NCBI GenBank assembly: GCA_041678605.1
Contig: JBAYNW010000002.1
Location: 33,292 to 97,291 of the forward strand
Origin: JBAYNW01 sp041678605
GTDB taxonomy: Bacteria > Cyanobacteriota > Vampirovibrionia > Gastranaerophilales > Gastranaerophilaceae
Direction: 5' to 3'
Length of the DNA stretch: 64,000 nt
The notes under the pieces are model-generated. The model saw only the letters and a program-made list of their open reading frames with translations. It did not search any database and was not told where the DNA came from. Both the position numbers and the translations under genes were made by a program. Positions 7,901 to 15,767 of this stretch are shown piece after piece; within the stretch, counting starts at the first letter, position 1, and the number at the start of each line of letters is the position of its first letter.

Positions 7901-8084
7901 AAAGGGGCTGTCTAAAAAGTCCCCTCGTCCTCCCGAAACATGAGTTATCGGCTTCAAAAAAATCATTCTTAATTCGGGATCTCATGTGTGGGATGCCAGA
8001 TTAAGGACAATCTACGAGGAGCCGATAACCCATGTTCCGGCACGACGTTAGTTGTTAAGAGGGGACTTTTTAGACAGCCCCTTT
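7901..8084. mobile_element. MITE-like element, 184 bp, with 26-bp terminal inverted repeats
   Basis: Perfect 26-bp inverted repeats lie at 7901-7926 and 8059-8084, starting AAAGGGGCTGTCTAAAAAGT. A second inner inverted repeat (7937-7953 with 8020-8036, one mismatch) makes it nearly fully palindromic. There is no transposase gene. The ends resemble those of DDE insertion sequences whose termini begin GGGGCTGTCTAAAAAG (IS1182-like; from memory), so it is probably mobilised by such an element elsewhere in the genome. Confidence 0.8.
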
Positions 8085-8266
8085 ATTTAGTACATTTATC
8101 TGCTTTACCTTAACAAAAAAACATGAAACTGTTTTGCTTTAGTGATAATCATGGCAGAGTCTGGTTTTTCTTGCCTTCTTTTGCCGAAATCTTTGATTTC
8201 GTGCAAAATGGCTTCACGACTTGCATTAATTACCCATTTTTTGGTAACAATATACAATAGTGAAAG

Positions 8267-8299
8267 GTTACTTTTCTTTTTTACCAAAAGAAAAGTAAC
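8267..8299 (-). terminator. Hairpin at the end of the groESL operon
   Basis: A 14-bp perfect stem (8267-8280 with 8286-8299) with loop TTACC, directly at the groEL stop codon, read on the minus strand. The right arm resembles a sequence near 52508-52525. Between 8085 and 8266 I see no gene. Confidence 0.6.
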
Positions 8300-9951
8300 T
8301 ACATCATGCCGCCCATACCACCCATGCCGGCCATTGCCGACATATCAGGCATTGCAGGTTTATCTTCCTGAATTTCCACAACCGCCGCTTCTGTTGTCAA
8401 CAGCATTGAAGCAACTGACGCTGCGTTTTCCAATGCGGAGCGGGTAACTTTTGCAGGGTCAACGATTCCTGATTTAATCATATCGGCAAATTCGTTTTTC
8501 AGTGCATCATAGCCGAAAGCATCTTTTTCCGCTCTGACTCTGTCGATTACAACGTCGCTTTTTGCACCGGCGTTATTGGCAATTAACCTCAAAGGAACGT
8601 CAAGTGCTGAGGTTAGAATTTTGAACCCGATTTTTTCGTCATCCGTTTCAAATTTTTCAGAAGAAATCTTGTTTTCAAGTTCTTGCTGAACACGAATCAA
8701 AGCGACGCCGCCGCCCGGAACTATTCCTTCTTCGTTGGCAGCACGGGTTGCGTTAAGAGCGTCTTCTATTCTAAGCTTTCTTTCTTTTAATTCAACTTCA
8801 GTTGCCGCACCAACTTCAATAACGGCAACACCGCCTGAAAGTTTCGCCATGCGTTCCTGAAGTTTTTCCTTGTCGTAGCTGGAATCAGAAGCTTCTATCT
8901 GTTTTTTAATCAACTTGATTCTTTCTTCGACGGCCTTTTTCGTTTCGTCACCGACAACGACCGTTGTTTCATCTTTTGTAACGGTAACCCTTTTGGCATG
9001 TCCCATCATTTGAGTTGTAACGTTTTCAAGCTTAATGCCGAGTTCTTCGGTGAACATTTCGCCGCCTGTTAAAACAGCGATATCTTCAAGCATATCTTTT
9101 CTTCTGTCGCCAAATCCAGGAGCCTTGACTGCCACAGCCCTGAGAACTTTTCTCATTGTGTTGACAACGAGTGTTGCCAAAGCTTCGCCTTCAACGTCTT
9201 CCGCAATTAACAGAAGTGAACGGCCGTCACGTGCAACCTGTTCCAAAACAGGAACAAGGTCAGCTATTAAATTGATTTTTTTATTAACACAAAGTACGTA
9301 AGCGTCTTCCAGCACTGTTTCCATACGTTCGGCGTCGGTTACGAAGTAAGGCGAAATGTAGCCTTTGTCGAACTGCATTCCCTCAACAACTTTCAAATTT
9401 ACTCCGAAAGATTTTGATTCTTCGACTGTTATAACACCGTCATGTCCGACTTTTTCCATCGCTTCGGCAATCCATCCGCCGATTTCTTTGTTGTTGCCGG
9501 CTGAAATTGTTGCGACCTGAGCGGTTTCTTCTTTTGTGTTAACTGCTTTTGACATGGATTTGATTTTAGCAATTGACATCTCAACTGCTCTGTCAATTCC
9601 GCGTTTCATACCCATAGGGTTGGCACCGGCGGTAAGGTTCTTCAATCCTTCTTTAACGATTGCCTGAGCCAAAACGGCTGCGGTTGTTGTGCCGTCACCG
9701 GCGACATCGTTTGTTTTGGAAGAAACTTCCTTTAACAGTTGGGCTCCGGCGTTTTCAAGTCCGTCTTTAAGCTCGATTTCTTTTGCGATTGTCACTCCGT
9801 CGTTGACTATTTGGGGTGCCCCGAATTTCTTTTCTAATATTACATTGCGGCCCTTTGGTCCTAATGTTACTTTTACAGCGTCTGCTACCGCATCAATCCC
9901 TTTTAGAAGGCTTTTGCGTGCTTCTTCCTGAAAAACTATACGTTTACTCAT
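8299..9951 (-). CDS. groL: Chaperonin GroEL (60 kDa)
   Basis: A 550-residue ATP-dependent chaperonin subunit that forms tetradecameric rings and folds cytosolic proteins with GroES. It starts with MSKRIVFQEEARKSLLKGID. The nucleotide-binding motif is VTLGPKGRNV and the catalytic-loop signature is GDGTTTAAVLAQ. The C-terminal Gly-Met tail (MAGMGGMGGMM) is typical of group I chaperonins. Length is normal. It lies 19 bases after groES in an operon transcribed leftward. Confidence 0.99.
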   Translation of the reverse strand: MSKRIVFQEEARKSLLKGIDAVADAVKVTLGPKGRNVILEKKFGAPQIVNDGVTIAKEIELKDGLENAGAQLLKEVSSKTNDVAGDGTTTAAVLAQAIVKEGLKNLTAGANPMGMKRGIDRAVEMSIAKIKSMSKAVNTKEETAQVATISAGNNKEIGGWIAEAMEKVGHDGVITVEESKSFGVNLKVVEGMQFDKGYISPYFVTDAERMETVLEDAYVLCVNKKINLIADLVPVLEQVARDGRSLLLIAEDVEGEALATLVVNTMRKVLRAVAVKAPGFGDRRKDMLEDIAVLTGGEMFTEELGIKLENVTTQMMGHAKRVTVTKDETTVVVGDETKKAVEERIKLIKKQIEASDSSYDKEKLQERMAKLSGGVAVIEVGAATEVELKERKLRIEDALNATRAANEEGIVPGGGVALIRVQQELENKISSEKFETDDEKIGFKILTSALDVPLRLIANNAGAKSDVVIDRVRAEKDAFGYDALKNEFADMIKSGIVDPAKVTRSALENAASVASMLLTTEAAVVEIQEDKPAMPDMSAMAGMGGMGGMM

Positions 9952-9970
9952 TTTATATTCTCCTTATAAC

Positions 9971-10258
9971 CTACTCTATTACTCCCAAAACATCTTTAAT
10001 TGAGATGATTTTCAGGTTTTCATTGCCGACTTTGACATCGGTGCCTGAATATTTTGCGAAAAGTATAATTTCGCCGACCTTGACATCCATCGGTTCTCTC
10101 TCGCCGCTGTCAAGAGTTTTGCCTTGACCTACCGCAATGATTTCACCTTTTTGTGATTTTTCTTTTGCACTGTCGGGAATAAAAATTCCGCCCGAAGTTT
10201 GTTCTGTGTCTTCAATAACTTTGATAACAATTTTGTCTGCCAATGGTTTGATTGCCAT
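9971..10258 (-). CDS. groES: Co-chaperonin GroES
   Basis: A 95-residue co-chaperonin that caps the GroEL ring. It has the standard MAIKPLADKIVIKVIE start, the mobile loop region (TSGGIFIPDSAKEKSQ) and the roof motif (GEIILFAKYSGTDVKV). ATG 10258 is chosen over the upstream extension because it matches the family and has an AAGGAG ribosome binding site. A TATAAT (10283-10288, minus) lies upstream. I see no CIRCE element, so HrcA control is not supported. Confidence 0.98.
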   Translation of the reverse strand: MAIKPLADKIVIKVIEDTEQTSGGIFIPDSAKEKSQKGEIIAVGQGKTLDSGEREPMDVKVGEIILFAKYSGTDVKVGNENLKIISIKDVLGVIE

Positions 10259-10282
10259 GATTGTTCGCTCCTTCTTTTGCTT

Positions 10283-10288
10283 ATTATA
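10283..10288 (-). promoter_or_regulatory. Probable -10 box of groESL
   Basis: TATAAT on the minus strand, about 25 bases before the groES ATG, with a ribosome binding site in the leader. No clear -35 box. The upstream DNA carries simple GGTTAGAAG-type repeats. Confidence 0.5.
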
Positions 10289-10469
10289 ACTTTTACTTTT
10301 TGAGGGTTGGAGGGTTAGCTTTAAAAAAGCCAAACTTCTAACCTTCTAAACCTCTAATCTTCCATACTATATCATTAAAATCATCAAATGTAAATTTTTC
10401 TTAAAATATTAACAAAAAATTAATTGTTTTGTTTTATAACACATGTAATAACTAAAAAGGAAGCAAATT

Positions 10470-10979
10470 ATGAACGTATCATTCACAGGAATACAAAACG
10501 CAGGGGCCATAAATATTCTTGACAATCAAAGATTTGTTTGTCAATTGACCGACAAAGGCTCAAAGGATTTGTCAGAATTTGAAGGAGTTCTTAAAAAATT
10601 TCCTGACCCGTTAAATCTCGGGTTTTTAAGGATGGATATCTGGAATTATCCTGCAGACGGGATGGATTTAGACTTCTTTCTCAATAATAAGCCCCTCAAG
10701 ATGCAAGATGAAAACCTGAATACTTTTAGTAAGCTTGCAAAAATGTTTAAATCAATAATCGAAAGCAAGGAGGGCTTTTTTGTCTCAAAAGATTACCTCG
10801 AAGATATGGATTGTGCAAAAAACTTTATGGATGGTTTTATTGAAGCAGAACCTAACGTAATAGAAAGTTTTCAGCAAAACTTACCGTTTAAAGATTATCA
10901 TAGTATGGAAGATGTTAAAAAATCGGCAAAGTTTGCTTTTGAGTCAATAACCGAATCTATAAAGAAGTTTCTAAAATAG
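10470..10979 (+). CDS. Hypothetical protein with N-terminal VSFTG motif, paralog 1
   Basis: A 169-residue protein of unknown function. It begins MNVSFTGIQNAG, the [VIL]-x-F-[GTS] motif shared by many proteins in this window. The rest looks soluble and acidic, with no membrane segment and no recognised domain. It is followed 27 bases later by a paralog whose first 23 coding bases are almost identical. Both end in a helical segment (FAFESITESIKKFL here). The ribosome binding site is AAGGAAG. It may be a small lineage-specific family; function unknown. Confidence 0.75.
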   Translation: MNVSFTGIQNAGAINILDNQRFVCQLTDKGSKDLSEFEGVLKKFPDPLNLGFLRMDIWNYPADGMDLDFFLNNKPLKMQDENLNTFSKLAKMFKSIIESKEGFFVSKDYLEDMDCAKNFMDGFIEAEPNVIESFQQNLPFKDYHSMEDVKKSAKFAFESITESIKKFLK

Positions 10980-11006
10980 CTTTAATAAATAATGGAGATT
11001 AAAAAT

Positions 11007-11540
11007 ATGAACGTATCATTCACAGGAATTAAAAACGTAGGGACACTGACTTTCAGTGTGGACGGAATATACAAAAAAGTGACCCGTATGATTGCCGTAC
11101 TTGACGGTGAAGATTTGGTGAATTTTAAAAAAATGCTGAGAGACAACGATTTCAATACCAAACTTAAAAACGATGTATTGCAAATAGACGCCTTTGAGGA
11201 TAGAGACCCGAATTTTCCTGCCCGTAATTTAAACAACATCACAATAAACACCGAAAACTTGCTCCCTGACCCCAGAGACTTGACTGTATTGCACAAAACA
11301 TCCAAACTTTTGCAAAAGATTTTTATGAGAATAGATGAAGAGCTGGCTGTTTCAAGCGATTATATTTACAACAGAGAGTTCGCCCAAAATTCAATAGAAG
11401 TTGTTAAGGGTGACCAGATTGCAATAAATCATACTCCGCCTGAAGTTATACACAATCCTGACAACGTAAGAGCCAACGCTTTTACCATTTTTAGTGTAAT
11501 TGAAAATACAATTGACGAAATCAGAACAATGCTTACTTAA
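11007..11540 (+). CDS. Hypothetical protein with N-terminal VSFTG motif, paralog 2
   Basis: A 177-residue protein beginning MNVSFTGIKNVG. An upstream in-frame ATG (10992) overlaps the ribosome binding site GGAG at 10994-10997, so ATG 11007 is chosen; this also aligns the N-terminus with the neighbour at 10470. The body resembles that of the neighbour in plan (short beta-rich start, helical end FTIFSVIENTIDEIRTML) but with low identity, suggesting an old tandem duplication with a conserved start. No known domain. Confidence 0.75.
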   Translation: MNVSFTGIKNVGTLTFSVDGIYKKVTRMIAVLDGEDLVNFKKMLRDNDFNTKLKNDVLQIDAFEDRDPNFPARNLNNITINTENLLPDPRDLTVLHKTSKLLQKIFMRIDEELAVSSDYIYNREFAQNSIEVVKGDQIAINHTPPEVIHNPDNVRANAFTIFSVIENTIDEIRTMLT

Positions 11541-11642
11541 TCTTAATTACGGGAATTCTTAAAAAAAAATAAATTTAACTTGTTTATGTTTCTTGTTAAA
11601 CTATAATAGTATTAGTTTCACAATAAAATATGGAGAAAAAAA

Positions 11643-12218
11643 ATGAAACATAAACACAAAAAGGAAGAAGGAAATAATCCTTTCAAAACAGAAGATGCAA
11701 AGGTACCCGGATGCAAAGATACAGAGAAGAATGGGGAAGAAAATCTTTCAACCGTTCAACCTCTCGACCTTTCAACTAAACTTCAAGAGGATTTTGACAA
11801 TCTTAACAACCAATATTTGAGGCTGGCGGCGGATTTTGACAATTATCGCAAAAGACAGGCTCAGGAAAGAGAAACCCTAATCCGCTACGGTGCCGAAGAT
11901 GCCATGAGAAAATTAATCGAGGTTCTTGATAACTTTGACAGAGCCAAGCAGTCAATCGACGGTACAGATGACGTTAATCAGGTCAAAGAAAGCTTTAATG
12001 TGCTTTATAACCAGCTTTTCGACAATCTTTCCAAGCTCGGACTTGAAGTAATTGACTCTCAGGGCAAGGAATTTGACCCGAATTTTCATGAAGCGGTTAT
12101 GCAAACCCCAACCGGCGAACACCCCGAAAATCATGTTATAATGGAGTTACAAAAGGGCTACAAATTTGGGGATAAGGTGTTGCGGCCTGCGTTGGTGAAT
12201 GTAGCGACAAACGAGTAA
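11643..12218 (+). CDS. grpE: Nucleotide exchange factor GrpE
   Basis: A 191-residue GrpE, the ADP/ATP exchange factor for DnaK. The long dimerising coiled coil spans about 50-95 (YLRLAADFDNYRKRQAQERE). The beta-wing domain has the signature from NFHEAVMQT to GYKFGDKVLRPALVNVA. Residues 34-45 (STVQPLDLSTKL region) are encoded by 11744-11776, a copy of the TTTCAACC/TCGACC simple repeat found between genes, so the disordered N-terminus has absorbed a repeat. dnaJ follows; dnaK is not in the window. Confidence 0.96.
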   Translation: MKHKHKKEEGNNPFKTEDAKVPGCKDTEKNGEENLSTVQPLDLSTKLQEDFDNLNNQYLRLAADFDNYRKRQAQERETLIRYGAEDAMRKLIEVLDNFDRAKQSIDGTDDVNQVKESFNVLYNQLFDNLSKLGLEVIDSQGKEFDPNFHEAVMQTPTGEHPENHVIMELQKGYKFGDKVLRPALVNVATNE

Positions 12219-12227
12219 AGGAATAAG

Positions 12228-12309
12228 GTTGAACGGTCGAACAGTTGAATGGTCGAACGGTTTTTAAAAATTAAACCTTTCAACTTTTCGACCATTCGAC
12301 TTTTCAACT
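12228..12309. repeat. GTTGAACGGTCGAAC simple repeat, folded back on itself
   Basis: Tandem GGTTGAACGGTCGAAC-type units on the left and their reverse complements (TTTCAACTTTTCGACC) on the right fill the grpE-dnaJ gap. The same units occur at 3121-3160, 11744-11776 and 24661-24842. Confidence 0.75.
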
Positions 12310-12329
12310 AAATAAGGAATTAATAAACA

Positions 12330-13460
12330 ATGTCAGATTATTACGATATACTGGGAGTGAGCAAAGACGCGGAGAAGGACGAAATCAAGGGTGCTTTTAG
12401 AAAAAAAGCCAGAGAGTGCCACCCCGACGTTAACAAAGCTCCGGATGCCGAAAAGAAATTTAAAGAACTCGGAAAAGCTTACGAAACATTGATGGACGAC
12501 GAAAAACGTTCATTATACGACCGATACGGCGAAGACGGGCTTAAAAATGCCGGATTTGACAACGGCGGACCTTTCGCCGGCGGATTTGGCGATTTAAACG
12601 ATATTTTCAACTCAGTTTTCGGAAATATGGGAGGATTTGGTTTTTCCAGACAGGTTGACCCGAACGCACCTCAGCGTGGTGACGATTTGAGGGTTGATAT
12701 CGAAATCGAATTTGAAGAGGCAGTTTTCGGGATTACAAAAGAAATTAAAATTGACCACCTTGAAACGTGTTTGGCATGCAAAGGCACAGGATCAGAACCC
12801 GGCAGCAGACCCACAACATGCCCGACCTGCGGCGGTTCGGGGAAAGTTCAGCAATCGACCCAAACGATTTTGGGCCATTTCACACAAATTACAACATGCC
12901 CCGATTGTATGGGCAAAGGAATAAAAATTCAAAATCCTTGCAAAGCCTGCAAGGGTTACGGCAGAATTGAAAGAGAAAAATCAATTGAACTAAAAATTCC
13001 GGCCGGAGTCGATAACGGCTCTAAAATGCGTCTTTCGCACGAAGGCGATGCGGGCAAAAACGGCGGGGCCGAAGGAGATTTGTATGTGGTTTTGCACGTT
13101 AAATCGTCCGACTACTTCAAGCGTGACGGGATAAACGTCTTAACTAAACTGGAAATCTCTCCTGCACAGGCCGTTCTGGGCGATGAAATAACAATAAAAA
13201 CCCTCGACGGGGAAAAAGCGGTAAATATTTCCGCAGGTTCTCAAAACGGGGATTTCATAAGGATAAAAGGTGCGGGTGTTCCTCACCTTGGAAGAAGCTC
13301 CCAACGCGGCGAGCATATTGTGGTTTTAGACGTAAAAACTCCAACCGCCTTGTCTGATGAAGAAAAACAGCTTTATAAAAAATTATACGAGATTAACACA
13401 AAGAAAAAATTCCACGAAAAGGAAAGCATTATTGATAAGGTTAAAGGGGTATTTAATTAA
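12330..13460 (+). CDS. dnaJ: Chaperone DnaJ
   Basis: A 376-residue type I Hsp40. The J domain has the HPD motif (CHPDVNKAPD). A Gly/Phe-rich linker (GGPFAGGFGD) follows. The zinc domain has four C-x2-C-x-G-x-G modules (CLACKGTG, CPTCGGSG, CPDCMGKG, CKACKGYG). The C-terminal substrate-binding domains complete it. It delivers clients to DnaK and stimulates its ATPase. Transcribed with grpE, separated by a repeat-filled gap. Confidence 0.98.
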   Translation: MSDYYDILGVSKDAEKDEIKGAFRKKARECHPDVNKAPDAEKKFKELGKAYETLMDDEKRSLYDRYGEDGLKNAGFDNGGPFAGGFGDLNDIFNSVFGNMGGFGFSRQVDPNAPQRGDDLRVDIEIEFEEAVFGITKEIKIDHLETCLACKGTGSEPGSRPTTCPTCGGSGKVQQSTQTILGHFTQITTCPDCMGKGIKIQNPCKACKGYGRIEREKSIELKIPAGVDNGSKMRLSHEGDAGKNGGAEGDLYVVLHVKSSDYFKRDGINVLTKLEISPAQAVLGDEITIKTLDGEKAVNISAGSQNGDFIRIKGAGVPHLGRSSQRGEHIVVLDVKTPTALSDEEKQLYKKLYEINTKKKFHEKESIIDKVKGVFN

Positions 13461-13500
13461 TAATTGTACAAATAAAAGCGTTCTTGGTATAATTTATCAT

Positions 13501-13594
13501 GTCATTGCGAACCCTTCAGGGTGAAGCAATCCAAAGTAATTAATTTAATTTAAATCTCTTGGATTGCTTCGTCGTTCCACTCCCCGCAATGACG
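13501..13594. repeat. CATTGCG palindromic repeat
   Basis: GTCATTGCGAACCC plus GAAGCAATCC on the left and GGATTGCTTC plus CCGCAATGAC on the right form an imperfect palindrome of about 94 bp. The sequence from 13586 (GCAATGACGTGAACGCT) recurs at 44631, with a similar continuation. Confidence 0.75.
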
Positions 13595-13654
13595 TGAACG
13601 CTCTTTAGCATAGGCTAGAACATTTACCCGTAATGACACAAAAAAGGGAACTAA

Positions 13655-15109
13655 ATGAAAAAGATACTTTTAACTTTAATAATAATGGCAACATGTGCGG
13701 CAAATGTTTTTGCGGCGAAAGTTCCTGATAACGTTAAAAATCTGGTGAAAAAAGACTTTGCACAGGCAGATTTCAGGTTTGACGGACTTATTACCCTGCC
13801 TGACGGAACGCTTTATTTGCCTTTGTATCCAGCATTGGTTAAAAAACCCGAAAAACTGGAGGTTAGAAGCACTATTCCGGCTAATAAAACTCTAACCGAC
13901 AAGCCCGAAGTAGTAATTTTGAACAACGATTTCGTGTTTTTGAAAATTCTGACCGACCAAAAGGGAAGAAAAACAGTTTTGAATATAAAAGAGCCGCCGA
14001 TTGAAGTAAGAACAGGGCTTTTGCCTCAAGACATGCTTGTTCCGACGGGGCTTATTATTCCGGATAACATAAAAGGAATTATCGGAAACCTTCAAATTCC
14101 GACCGCTCAAGATGCGGGGCTGAGAATTAAAGCCGAACCTTTTTTGGAACACAAAACCGTTAAAACTTCTCAGGCGACAAAAAATTTGGTTTCAAAAGTG
14201 CCTCAGCTGCAAAATAAAACGCTCTACATTGCGACCTGCTATTCCAAGAATATTCAGGTGGTGCAAAATGAAGAGAGCCAGCCTGAATATGCTCTTGCTC
14301 AAAAGGCCATTCCGATTGATATTAAGGCCACGCCTGACGACAAGTTTCTGCTCGTAACAACTTATTCAAAAACTTTCGTCGACGTAATTTCGCTTGCAGA
14401 CGAAAGAGTTATCAAGCAAATCGATTTAACGGCTCAGCCGGCAGAAATCGTCATCGACAAATTGAACAACAGGGCATACATTTCAAGCGGCAGCACTTCA
14501 AGCATATACATAATCGACCTAAACACCATGGTGCTTAAACAAAAAATTAAAGTAAAGGGCATGTGCCAAAAACTTTACCTGAGTGATGACGGCACAAAAT
14601 TATTCTACGTCGACAAAAAAACCAACGACGTTTGGGCGATTGAACTTGATAATGAATTTGTTATCAAAAATATCGGAAGCTTCCCGAATGTTTCCAGAAT
14701 AGCCTTTACTCAAGGAAAAATTTACATAACAAGCCGAACAAAAAACAGGCTCGCAATCGTCGATTACGTAACTATGGGATTGATAAAAGAAATCGACGTT
14801 GAAGCAAAACCGATTGACATGCTTGTTTATAAAGACAATCTGTACGTTTTATCCGCACAGAATAATGTCGTTCAAGTCATAAACACTGTTAACGACGAGA
14901 TTACCGACACTGTCCACTTAAACACAGCCGGCTTTTCAACGAAAATTTACCGGATTAAAAACACAAACATTGCACTTGTGACAGACACAAAAACCGATAA
15001 ATATTCCGTTCTGGACCTTGATAAAAAACAGGTAATTAAAACTAATATACTTGAAATTCCGGTGAGTGAAATTGTTGTTGTGCCTACCGTGAAGAAAATC
15101 AATCGATAA
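13655..15109 (+). CDS. Exported YVTN-type beta-propeller protein
   Basis: A 484-residue protein with a signal peptide (MKKILLTLIIMATCAANVFA, cleavage after AFA). After a 180-residue N-terminal region come repeated four-strand blades of the YVTN/surface-layer type: DIKATPDDKFLLVTTYSKTF, NNRAYISSGS, KLFYVDKKTNDVW, GKIYITSRTKNRL and NLYVLSAQNNVVQVINT. It would act in the periplasm or at the cell surface; its ligand is unknown. The ribosome binding site is AAAGGGA. It is followed 10 bases later by the O-methyltransferase gene, though a functional link is doubtful. Confidence 0.8.
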   Translation: MKKILLTLIIMATCAANVFAAKVPDNVKNLVKKDFAQADFRFDGLITLPDGTLYLPLYPALVKKPEKLEVRSTIPANKTLTDKPEVVILNNDFVFLKILTDQKGRKTVLNIKEPPIEVRTGLLPQDMLVPTGLIIPDNIKGIIGNLQIPTAQDAGLRIKAEPFLEHKTVKTSQATKNLVSKVPQLQNKTLYIATCYSKNIQVVQNEESQPEYALAQKAIPIDIKATPDDKFLLVTTYSKTFVDVISLADERVIKQIDLTAQPAEIVIDKLNNRAYISSGSTSSIYIIDLNTMVLKQKIKVKGMCQKLYLSDDGTKLFYVDKKTNDVWAIELDNEFVIKNIGSFPNVSRIAFTQGKIYITSRTKNRLAIVDYVTMGLIKEIDVEAKPIDMLVYKDNLYVLSAQNNVVQVINTVNDEITDTVHLNTAGFSTKIYRIKNTNIALVTDTKTDKYSVLDLDKKQVIKTNILEIPVSEIVVVPTVKKINR

Positions 15110-15119
15110 GAGGTGAGAA

Positions 15120-15695
15120 GTGGGAAGTGAGAAGAGTAGGTTGGGGTTTCTACCCCAACACCAAAAAATTCTTGAAGAACTGGAAAAAACGCAGCACGAT
15201 TTTTGGAATATTTCGCGTGCGAGTGCTAATTTTTTAAATATGCTGATAAAAATTTCAGGTGCAAAAAAAGTTGTTGAGGTGGGAACTTCAAACGGATACT
15301 CCGGAATTTGGCTTGCAATGGCACTTAAGGAAACCGGCGGACACCTGACAACTATCGAATACTGGGAAAAAAGAATCATACTTGCTCGGGAAAACTTTAA
15401 AAAATGCGGCGTTGAAGATATCATAACAATCAAACAAGGCTCCGCCTGCGAAGTACTTGAGGAACTTGACGGAGAATTTGATTTTGTATTCATTGACGCA
15501 AACAAAAGCGAATATATAAAATATTTTGATATAATTAGCCCGAAATTGAAAAAAGGCGGAATAATTGCCGCCGACAATATCACTTCACACCCCGAAAAAG
15601 TCGCACCTTTCGTTGAAAAAATTAAATCCGACCCGAATTATCAGGTGGAAATTCTCGACCTGCCGGCCGGCATGCTGGTAGGACTAAAGAGTTGA
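15120..15695 (+). CDS. SAM-dependent O-methyltransferase family protein
   Basis: A 191-residue class I methyltransferase resembling caffeoyl-CoA/catechol O-methyltransferase-type enzymes. Motif I is VVEVGTSNGYSG (about 56-67), the acidic residue after beta2 is in TIEYW, and the motif around DFVFIDANKSEY is consistent with a metal-dependent OMT. The start is a GTG inside a simple repeat (GTGAGAAGTGGGAAGTGAGA), and the next codons cover a hairpin (GTTGGGG-TTTCT-ACCCCAAC), so the first 16 or so residues come from repeat DNA. The next Met (residue about 40) lies inside the conserved fold. Substrate unknown. Confidence 0.82.
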   Translation: MGSEKSRLGFLPQHQKILEELEKTQHDFWNISRASANFLNMLIKISGAKKVVEVGTSNGYSGIWLAMALKETGGHLTTIEYWEKRIILARENFKKCGVEDIITIKQGSACEVLEELDGEFDFVFIDANKSEYIKYFDIISPKLKKGGIIAADNITSHPEKVAPFVEKIKSDPNYQVEILDLPAGMLVGLKS

Positions 15696-15767
15696 AAAGT
15701 TTTTTTGTTTGATTTAAAATGTGTTAGATTAATTCTTTGTCATTGCAAAGAAAAACGAAGGAAATTC

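Noticed and set aside
7629..8004. Open frames across the repeat/MITE region
   Set aside because: They run through simple repeats and the MITE arms on both strands; the frames come from the repeats.
10259..10380. CIRCE heat-shock operator upstream of groES
   Set aside because: No TTAGCACTC-N9-GAGTGCTAA; only simple repeats are seen.
14936..15583. 215-codon frame antisense to the propeller and O-methyltransferase genes
   Set aside because: Covers two well-supported genes on the other strand and has no ribosome binding site or known domain.
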